Origin: Rheinheimera sp. | GTDB taxonomy: Bacteria > Pseudomonadota > Gammaproteobacteria > Enterobacterales > Alteromonadaceae | Direction of reading: 5' to 3' | Assembly (NCBI RefSeq): GCF_020217005.1 | Contig: NZ_JAIWOI010000293.1 | Span: 1 to 10,000 of the forward strand | DNA length: 10,000 bases | Shown here: one piece after another, positions 1 through 4,879 of the stretch | How positions within the stretch are numbered: position 1 is the stretch's first letter | How the letters are laid out: every line of letters starts with the position of its first letter | Program-made: the position numbers and the translations under genes | The notes under the pieces: model-generated | The model's database searches: none | What the model was told of the DNA's origin: nothing | What the model saw: only the letters and a program-made list of their open reading frames with translations

Positions 1-60
1 CCAGGCACTCAAGCTGCTCTGGACCAGGCCGGCCAGGCGCTGAAAAAGCATCTGAACTAA
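1..60 (+). CDS. C-terminal end of an unidentified protein (5' part outside window)
   Basis: Frame 1 is open from the window edge to a TAA at 58-60 and gives 19 residues, ending in LDQAGQALKKHLN. The tail is Ala/Gln/Lys-rich and probably helical. A clear intrinsic terminator starts 14 bases after the stop, which supports this being the true end of a rightward gene. The fragment is too short to assign a family or function. Confidence 0.5.
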   Translation, partial: PGTQAALDQAGQALKKHLN

Positions 61-74
61 AAGTTACTGAACCC

Positions 75-98
75 AAAGCCTCCTGCGGGAGGTTTTTT
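75..98 (+). terminator. Rho-independent terminator
   Basis: A 5-bp perfect stem CCTCC (79-83) / GGAGG (88-92) closes the stable loop TGCG and is followed directly by six T (93-98). Three A at 75-77 can extend pairing into the T tract. It ends the transcript of the partial gene at 1-60 and insulates the PagL-like gene downstream. Confidence 0.85.
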
Positions 99-203
99 AA
101 TCTCAAAAACAGAATGAATTGTTAGTTATATAGCGTTTTTTGTTCTCTATTTCGCTCGGTAAAATGAGCGGCAATTCAGAACAAAAGAACACCGGAGATA
201 AGT

Positions 204-731
204 ATGAAAAAGTTAATCATGGCATTGCTGCTCGGTTTAGGAGCCACTACAGCTGCCACAGCGGATGAAATGGCAATTGATTTACTTAAAGGTGAGGGCG
301 ATGTTACAGGAGTGCGGTTGGCATACAGACCTTATCACGGCACTGTTACCGATCTACCTGTAGTAGGTGATGCGCATATATATCTGGAACTTAGCGCTAA
401 CAAATGGCGTTATGGTGACCCTGCTGAGTATGATGACAATTTAGCGATTGCATTGTCCCCAGTGCTGACACGACAGTTCGCGACTCTGGGTGGCAAAGCT
501 TTGTTTTGGGAATTTGGTATAGGCGTCAGCTTTTTAGATAAAAAACGATTCGCTGGCAAAAATCTGGGCTCTTATTATCAGTTTGAAGACAGGCTAGGTT
601 TGACATTGGCATTAGATCCGGCGAAAAAACGCAGTATTTCACTTCGCTATTTCCACTATTCCAATGGTGGACTTGAAAAACCTAACCCTGGGATGGATTT
701 TATAAATCTGTCTTATGCATGGCGTTTTTAA
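204..731 (+). CDS. pagL: PagL-like lipid A 3-O-deacylase (acyloxyacyl hydrolase), outer-membrane beta-barrel
   Basis: 175 aa, the usual size for PagL. Residues 1-20 form a Sec signal peptide with cleavage predicted after ATA (A20). The rest has the alternating pattern of a small eight-stranded barrel and ends in Phe175, the typical outer-membrane C-terminal residue. The family signature is at 151-163: HYSNGG followed by PNPG. His151 and Ser153 match the catalytic His126 and Ser128 of Pseudomonas aeruginosa PagL, and Asn154 is also kept. The third triad residue (Glu140 there) aligns with Asp165. Known members remove the 3-position acyl chain from lipid A, which lowers endotoxicity. The start has a GGAG (194-197) six bases upstream. 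The gene stands alone after a terminator and converges on mltA. Family confidence is high; activity is inferred. Confidence 0.85.
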   Translation: MKKLIMALLLGLGATTAATADEMAIDLLKGEGDVTGVRLAYRPYHGTVTDLPVVGDAHIYLELSANKWRYGDPAEYDDNLAIALSPVLTRQFATLGGKALFWEFGIGVSFLDKKRFAGKNLGSYYQFEDRLGLTLALDPAKKRSISLRYFHYSNGGLEKPNPGMDFINLSYAWRF

Positions 732-743
732 CCAGACCTTGAT

Positions 744-1859
744 TTAGTCTTTCGGCAAAATCAGCCAGATTTTGCCGTAATGACGCAAACTGTCACTACG
801 CTGCTGGGCTGCATCTCCAATCCCCTGATAGACATCAATCCGGCCTGGCGTTTTAATAGCTGCTCCTTTATCCTGAGCCAACATTAATCTGAATTCATGG
901 CCCGTCAATTCTCCTTTTCTGTTCAGAATAGGGACTTGTGCCAACAAGACTGAACCTAAAGGTATAAAAGCCGGGTCAACCGCAATGGAGTGCAGTGGCG
1001 TTAAAGGTACATTGGCGGCACCCACTGGTTTATCCAGACCAGCTGAAAAGAATGTATAACTGGGGTTACGACTCATCAGCTCACGTTGTCTTTCCGGGTG
1101 TTTTGCCAACCATTCTTTAATAGCAGTGGCGGAAATAGTGTCCGCTGTGTATTCACCCATCTCAATCAATACTTTGCCAAGACTACGGTAGGAATGACCG
1201 TTACCCCCCCCATAGCTTAATAAATGTTGCTGACCGTACTCATCTTCTACTACGCCAGACCCCTGTACCTGCATAAAGAAGTTATCTACCAGACTGTTGC
1301 TGTAAAACAGCTCCAGTCCCTGACCCGCTAAAGCTTGCTCAAAGTCAATTTGTTCACGGCTAGGGTAACTGGTCAGGCCCAGAGGTTTGCGATAAATAGG
1401 GTATTTGTATTCAGCATCAGCTGTAGTTCGCACCTTAAAGACAGGCACATAATAGCCGGTAAATTGCACGTTACCTTTGCCATCCTCACCTGCAAGCTGA
1501 TGTAACGCAAAGGCATTACTGCCACTATGTGCTGGTTGTTCTGCCCAGTTTTTTAAGTTGACTATGGTCTGTTTTAATTGGCTTTTAGAGATCTGCAGTC
1601 CAGGTAGATTATGCTGCTGGGCTACAGATTTTTTTTCCAGGTATTTAAGTTGTTGTTCTAGCCCTGCTAATAACTCTGGTGTAAGCCATTGAGCTTTTAG
1701 TACTGCACCTTGCTGGACCTGATAAGTACCACTGAGAGGGCTGGCTTTTTTATCCAGGCCATTGTTGGCAAACTGATTTGAATGATGAATACCCGGGGTT
1801 TGAGAACAAGCTGACAATAGCAAAGCCGTAACACAAAGCAACAGAAGAGGTTGTTTCAT
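744..1859 (-). CDS. mltA: Membrane-bound lytic murein transglycosylase A (MltA), lipoprotein
   Basis: 371 aa. The N-terminus is a lipoprotein signal with lipobox LSAC (Cys18); Ser19 at +2 suggests outer-membrane sorting. The MltA barrel domain shows FTGYY (133-137), MQVQGSG (196-202), NGHSYRSLGKVLIEMGE (220-236), NPSYTFF (265-271) and VPLTPL-SIAVDP (284-296). The C-terminal 3D domain has AQDKGAAI and RIDVYQGIGDAA. Asp330 in AQD aligns with the catalytic Asp308 of E. coli MltA. The enzyme cleaves the MurNAc-GlcNAc bond to give 1,6-anhydro-muropeptides, in cell-wall turnover. No good Shine-Dalgarno is visible before the ATG. Residues 217-219 are three Gly encoded through a run of eight G. The last codons form a perfect 10-bp hairpin. 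The gene is single, converging on pagL and diverging from the binding-protein gene. Confidence 0.95.
   Translation of the reverse strand: MKQPLLLLCVTALLLSACSQTPGIHHSNQFANNGLDKKASPLSGTYQVQQGAVLKAQWLTPELLAGLEQQLKYLEKKSVAQQHNLPGLQISKSQLKQTIVNLKNWAEQPAHSGSNAFALHQLAGEDGKGNVQFTGYYVPVFKVRTTADAEYKYPIYRKPLGLTSYPSREQIDFEQALAGQGLELFYSNSLVDNFFMQVQGSGVVEDEYGQQHLLSYGGGNGHSYRSLGKVLIEMGEYTADTISATAIKEWLAKHPERQRELMSRNPSYTFFSAGLDKPVGAANVPLTPLHSIAVDPAFIPLGSVLLAQVPILNRKGELTGHEFRLMLAQDKGAAIKTPGRIDVYQGIGDAAQQRSDSLRHYGKIWLILPKD
753..777. repeat. Perfect 10-bp inverted repeat at the 3' end of mltA
   Basis: CGGCAAAATC (753-762) and GATTTTGCCG (768-777) are exact reverse complements around a 5-base loop. The repeat lies inside the last ten or so codons of mltA, just past the end of the convergent pagL-like gene. 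Neither strand carries a T tract next to it, so it is not a canonical terminator. It may stop or protect both convergent transcripts. Confidence 0.75.
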
Positions 1860-1896
1860 AAGAAGTGAAGTTCAAAAAAATACAACGAGTGGCGGC

Positions 1897-1925
1897 ACTC
1901 TATGTCATGACGACCAGACTGACAA
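1897..1925 (-). promoter_or_regulatory. Candidate sigma-70 promoter of mltA
   Basis: On the minus strand TTGTCA (1925-1920) and TAGAGT (1902-1897) are separated by 17 bases. The first matches the -35 consensus at 5 of 6 positions, the second the -10 at 4 of 6. Transcription would begin near 1890, about 30 bases before the ATG. A short hairpin, GAGTG-GCGG-CACTC (1887-1900), covers the predicted start site. A 7-bp inverted repeat, GCTGGTG (1930-1936) / CACCAGC (1952-1958), lies just upstream and could bind a regulator. Confidence 0.4.
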
Positions 1926-1965
1926 CTGCGCTGGTGTTATTTTTCAACTTTCACCAGCTAAAAAC

Positions 1966-1986
1966 TAGCATTTGATAAAAATGCTA
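1966..1986. promoter_or_regulatory. Perfect inverted repeat over the -35 box (operator candidate)
   Basis: TAGCATTT (1966-1973) and AAATGCTA (1979-1986) are exact reverse complements with a 5-base centre. The element covers the -35 hexamer (1972-1977) of the promoter for the solute-binding protein. This is the position expected of a repressor site for a dimeric regulator. No regulator gene is adjacent. Confidence 0.5.
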
Positions 1987-1999
1987 ATGCTTGTATTAT
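1972..1999 (+). promoter_or_regulatory. Sigma-70 promoter of the solute-binding protein gene
   Basis: TTGATA (1972-1977), a 16-base spacer and TATTAT (1994-1999); each hexamer matches consensus at 5 of 6 positions. Transcription would begin near 2006, about 40 bases before the ATG at 2045. This also argues against a TTG start at 1991, which lies inside the promoter. Confidence 0.65.
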
Positions 2000-2044
2000 C
2001 ACTACAATAAAGGCTATATCTGCACTGATCTTAAAGGTAACAGA

Positions 2045-2803
2045 ATGAAACTATGGAAAGTAATGCTGTTGTTTATTTTGTATTGCATCGTAGCTGCAGT
2101 GCAAGCGGCCGCCAAAAATACAGAGCTTAAGTTTGTATTGTATTACCCTCAGGTGCCACCTTATATGTATCAGGATGAAAATACTGAGAAGGTAGTTGGG
2201 TTGGTACCTGAATTGTTACAGGACTTTTTTAATCAACACCACATCACTGTGCATTATGTGGCAGACAACAGAACAAGAGCGGAGCATCGACTGTATCAAG
2301 GGGAGGTTGATGCTATCTTGCTGGCAAAAGAATGGACTCAGCACCCGGAACAACTGTTATTTTCCGAGCCTCTGCTCGAACATCAGGACTATTTATTTTC
2401 CCGCCAGCCTCTGGCTGCAAAAGGCCAGCTCGCTGATTGGGTGAAAGGTAAAAGTATTTGTACCCGCCAGTATTATGTTTATGCAGCGTTAACGCCATTT
2501 TTTCAGAACCAGGGCACGGTCAGAGTGGATTCTTCAAGCGAAATGGCACAATTGAAAATGTTACTCAATGACAGGTGTGACTTCGCTTTTATGAATGAAC
2601 ATGTTGCTTATTGGCTCATGTACCATCATTTTCCTGATCACCAACTTTACCGTTCAGCACAGGGCTTTGGTCCCGTCGGGCTCACTGTAGCTTTTCATCC
2701 GCGCTGGATTAAAGTATTGCCAGCTTTTAATCAGTATCTGGCCAAGGAACGTCAGCAAGGCACCATAGCGCAGTGGCTGAAGTTTTATGTTACTAAATCA
2801 TAA
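2045..2803 (+). CDS. Periplasmic solute-binding protein, SBP_bac_3-like (amino-acid type)
   Basis: 252 aa from the ATG at 2045, chosen because it has AAAGG (2033-2037) seven bases upstream and begins a normal signal peptide (residues 1-22, ending AVQAAA). The frame extends upstream to a TTG at 1991, but that lies in the promoter. Features of the family 3 binding-protein fold are PPYMYQDE (38-45), GLVPELLQDFF (52-62), GEVDAIL (86-92) and a C-terminal AFNQYLAKERQQGTIAQWL helix. Cys139 and Cys178 could form a disulfide in the second lobe, as in relatives. These proteins bind amino acids or similar small ligands, either for ABC importers or as free sensors. No permease, ATPase or sensor gene adjoins it, so ligand and partner are unknown. 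It is transcribed alone, away from mltA. Confidence 0.8.
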   Translation: MKLWKVMLLFILYCIVAAVQAAAKNTELKFVLYYPQVPPYMYQDENTEKVVGLVPELLQDFFNQHHITVHYVADNRTRAEHRLYQGEVDAILLAKEWTQHPEQLLFSEPLLEHQDYLFSRQPLAAKGQLADWVKGKSICTRQYYVYAALTPFFQNQGTVRVDSSSEMAQLKMLLNDRCDFAFMNEHVAYWLMYHHFPDHQLYRSAQGFGPVGLTVAFHPRWIKVLPAFNQYLAKERQQGTIAQWLKFYVTKS

Positions 2804-3148
2804 GCCCTAATCCTGACGGTGCTGTCTGCTGAACTTGCCAGATAGATTCTGGTAAGACACTGTGTTAGATCAATCCAGACTAGTCTTTTTTCATCCATAC
2901 TTCGTAGGCTGTACACCCGGGAAAATTCAAGATGCAGTAGTCAGTCTGAGAGATAAGGTTTAACACCAGTCTACTAGTGGCAGCTTTAGTAGTTCTTTAG
3001 CTAACACAATGAGCGCTGTACGAAACCTTATTAGCTCAGGTACAGAGTTTATGCCCTGTAATGCTGAAACTTACATCTTGACCTGGTCCGGGTTTATGTC
3101 AGAGGGCAGAACACTCTGATACAACAATGACAAGAACGGAGAGAAGAG
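2804..3148. other. 345-bp intergenic region with several inverted repeats, no recognisable gene
   Basis: No open frame here has convincing coding character or a ribosome binding site. Its 5' part holds the hairpin CTTGCCAGA (2834-2842) / TCTGGTAAG (2848-2856), with one G-T pair. The 10-bp palindrome AGACTAGTCT (2877-2886) follows and runs into a T tract ending at 2891; together these may end the binding-protein transcript. The middle holds the long inverted repeat listed separately. The last 15 bases carry the Shine-Dalgarno of the HiPIP gene. TTGACC (3078-3083) resembles a -35 box, but no acceptable -10 lies at the right distance, so the HiPIP promoter is not identified. Confidence 0.6.
2946..3039. 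repeat. Long imperfect inverted repeat with nested hairpin; possible structured RNA
   Basis: Arm one is CTGAG-AG-ATAAGGTTT (2946-2961); arm two is AAACCTTAT-TAG-CTCAG (3023-3039). Fourteen base pairs form around a small 2/3-base internal bulge, enclosing 61 bases. Inside, CTACTA (2971-2976) pairs with TAGTAG (2987-2992), and TTAGCTAA (2997-3004) is a palindrome. CTGTAC (3016-3021) and GTACAG (3040-3045) form a competing pair. I do not recognise a known riboswitch or RNA family. Confidence 0.45.
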
Positions 3149-3439
3149 ATGGGAAATTTAGACAGACGTAATTTTTTGAAATTATCAGCCTCGACTTTGG
3201 TTGGCATCACGCTCGGTGGTACAGCCTTGCATGCGGTAGCACAGGAGCAGGTGAAGCCGGATGACCCAATGGCTGTTGCCATGAAGTATGTCAGTAAATC
3301 GACGGTAGCAGGTTCAAACTGCGCTAATTGTATGCAAGTACAAGGTAAAGAGGGTGATGCATTAAGGGGCTGTAATATATTTCCGGGTAAATTAGTCAGC
3401 GCTGAAGGCTGGTGTGCTGCTTGGGTAAAAAAAGCATAA
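3149..3439 (+). CDS. hip: High-potential iron-sulfur protein (HiPIP), Tat-exported
   Basis: 96 aa precursor. A twin-arginine signal (DRRNFLK, Arg6-Arg7) and hydrophobic stretch end at about AVA-Q (A31), leaving a mature protein of about 65 residues. Cys58, Cys61, Cys75 and Cys89 fit the HiPIP pattern CxxC-x13-C-x13-C for one cubane [4Fe-4S] cluster. The family context around them is present: GCNIFPGK and the terminal EGWCAAWVKK. Tat export fits folding with the cluster in the cytoplasm. HiPIPs are soluble periplasmic electron carriers of high redox potential; they feed reaction centres in purple bacteria and terminal oxidases in some chemotrophs. No photosynthesis gene is nearby, so a respiratory role is more likely here. 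GGAGAG (3138-3143) precedes the ATG. The gene is followed by its own terminator and is probably monocistronic. Confidence 0.95.
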   Translation: MGNLDRRNFLKLSASTLVGITLGGTALHAVAQEQVKPDDPMAVAMKYVSKSTVAGSNCANCMQVQGKEGDALRGCNIFPGKLVSAEGWCAAWVKKA

Positions 3440-3464
3440 ACGCCTTAATACGTAGCAACATCAT

Positions 3465-3499
3465 ACAGCTGGCCTTTTCATAGTCCGGCTGTTTTTTTT
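3465..3499 (+). terminator. Rho-independent terminator of the HiPIP gene
   Basis: ACAGCTGG (3465-3472) pairs with CCGGCTGT (3485-3492), eight pairs including one G-T, around a 12-base loop. The hairpin runs directly into eight T (3492-3499). It begins 26 bases after the HiPIP stop. Confidence 0.9.
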
Positions 3500-3527
3500 G
3501 ATAACTTCGCAGCGAACTGGTTAAGAT
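3498..3527 (+). promoter_or_regulatory. Candidate promoter of the FabG-like gene
   Basis: TTGATA (3498-3503) and TAAGAT (3522-3527) are 18 bases apart, matching consensus at 5 and 4 of 6 positions. The -35 box starts in the T tract of the preceding terminator. Transcription would begin near 3534, about 26 bases before the ATG. It is the only reasonable pair between terminator and gene. Confidence 0.4.
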
Positions 3528-3532
3528 AACCA
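3506..3532. promoter_or_regulatory. Two adjacent palindromes within the FabG-like promoter
   Basis: TTCGC-A-GCGAA (3506-3516) sits in the spacer, and TGGTTA-AGA-TAACCA (3518-3532) covers the -10 box. Both are perfect and their centres are 14 bases apart. The position suits a repressor site, but no specific regulator can be named from the sequence. Confidence 0.4.
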
Positions 3533-3559
3533 CTATTTGTGCTTTGACAGAGAGCGGTT

Positions 3560-4879
3560 ATGACATCCCTGGTGAATACCTTTTTAACTTCTAAAGTAGC
3601 GGCCTGGTGCGGTATACCTCAAGCCACACCTTTGCTCCGTCCTGCGGGAGAGACCCAGTCAATCAGTGGTCATGTCTTAATTTGTGGCAAAGCTTCAGAA
3701 CATAGCGAACTGTTGCGGCAGCATTTGCAGACGTTAGCTGGTCTTGTTCTGGACAACAGTTCGGCTAATCCTTTACAGGCCATTTTGTTTGACGGTATTG
3801 GGCTGCAAACCACAGCTGAATTGGACCTGATACTAGAGCAAGTGCAGCCAGCACTGCGGCGACTGGCAAAAAATGGCAGGGTATTGGTTTTAGCCAGGGC
3901 TATTGAGGATGTTGCAAATGCGGAAACTGCAGCTGCAACCGCTGCTTTATCAGGGTTTGTCCGCTCTTTGGCCAAAGAGCTGGGAATTTTTGGCACCACT
4001 GCCAATCTGCTGGTCGTACATCAGGGGGTGCAACAAAGCCTGATCCCAGCGGTCGAGTTTTTTCTATCCAAAGCGTCCGCTTATGTTTCAGGGCAGGTTG
4101 TGCCGGTTCGTCATGCCAAGCTTTCAGGTATCTGTGACTGGATACAACCTTTATCAGGAAAAATTGCGCTGGTAACAGGGGCTTCCCGAGGCATTGGGGC
4201 TGCTGTGGCAGCGACATTGAGCAGGCAAGGGGCAACTGTTGTTGGAGTAGATGTAGCCCAGACAGAACAACAGCTAGCGGCTTTAATGGCCGGGCTTAAA
4301 GGAAAAAGTCTGGCTTTGGATATCAGTCAGCATAATAGTGCTGATGTACTCAGTGATTGGTTAACAGAGCAAGGCATTATTTTGGATATTCTGGTGCACA
4401 ACGCTGGCATTACCAGGGACAAGCTGTTTTACAAGATGAGCGGGCAACATTGGCAACAGACGCTTGATGTGAATCTGCGGGCTGTACAACGCATTGATCA
4501 AAGGCTGATGCAAAGCAATCAGATCCAGCCACAAGGACGGGTCGTGCTGCTATCCTCAATGAACGGATTGGCGGGGCAAAAAGGTCAAACCAACTATGCA
4601 AGTTCTAAAGCGGCTTTAGTAGGTTATTGCCAGTTTATGGCGAAGCAGCACAAGAACGGCATCACCTTTAATGCTGTAGCTCCTGGTTTTATTGAAACTC
4701 AAATGACGGCCGTTATGCCCATGCTACCAAGGGAAATAGGACGGCGTCTGAATTCGCTGCATCAGGCCGGACTACCGGAAGATGTGGCGCAGGCTGTAGC
4801 ATTTTTTGCCCGTCCTGATGCAGCTGGTTTAAATGGCGTGGTGTTGAGGGTATGTGGTCAGTGTTTCATCGGCGCCTGA
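3560..4879 (+). CDS. Long-form FabG-like 3-oxoacyl-ACP/CoA reductase (SDR family)
   Basis: 439 aa, far longer than ordinary FabG (about 245) and close to high-molecular-weight FabG proteins such as mycobacterial FabG4. Residues 1 to about 195 form a degenerate Rossmann-like N-terminal domain without a cofactor motif. Residues 199-439 are a complete classical SDR domain: TGASRGIG (206-213), NAG (281-283), Asn305, and catalytic Ser333, Tyr346 and Lys350 (YASSK). NAVAPGFIETQM (371-382) follows. Asp231 at the end of the second strand suggests NADH rather than NADPH. The reaction would be reduction of 3-oxoacyl thioesters or the reverse oxidation. Relatives often lie beside a thiolase and a MaoC hydratase; neither is here. 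AGAGAG (3549-3554) is a weak ribosome binding site. Its 3' end overlaps the opposing gene by 51 bp. Confidence 0.88.
   Translation: MTSLVNTFLTSKVAAWCGIPQATPLLRPAGETQSISGHVLICGKASEHSELLRQHLQTLAGLVLDNSSANPLQAILFDGIGLQTTAELDLILEQVQPALRRLAKNGRVLVLARAIEDVANAETAAATAALSGFVRSLAKELGIFGTTANLLVVHQGVQQSLIPAVEFFLSKASAYVSGQVVPVRHAKLSGICDWIQPLSGKIALVTGASRGIGAAVAATLSRQGATVVGVDVAQTEQQLAALMAGLKGKSLALDISQHNSADVLSDWLTEQGIILDILVHNAGITRDKLFYKMSGQHWQQTLDVNLRAVQRIDQRLMQSNQIQPQGRVVLLSSMNGLAGQKGQTNYASSKAALVGYCQFMAKQHKNGITFNAVAPGFIETQMTAVMPMLPREIGRRLNSLHQAGLPEDVAQAVAFFARPDAAGLNGVVLRVCGQCFIGA

Noticed and set aside
119..165. Promoter for the pagL-like gene
   Set aside because: TAAAAT (160-165) could be a -10, but no adequate -35 lies at 16-18 bases; too weak to list.
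1991..2044. TTG-initiated extension of the solute-binding protein
   Set aside because: The TTG lies within the promoter spacer and would put 18 polar residues before a normal signal peptide.
3670..4235. Two open frames on the minus strand opposite the FabG-like gene
   Set aside because: Both are antisense to a conserved SDR protein and have Cys/Ser/Pro-rich products with no motif.
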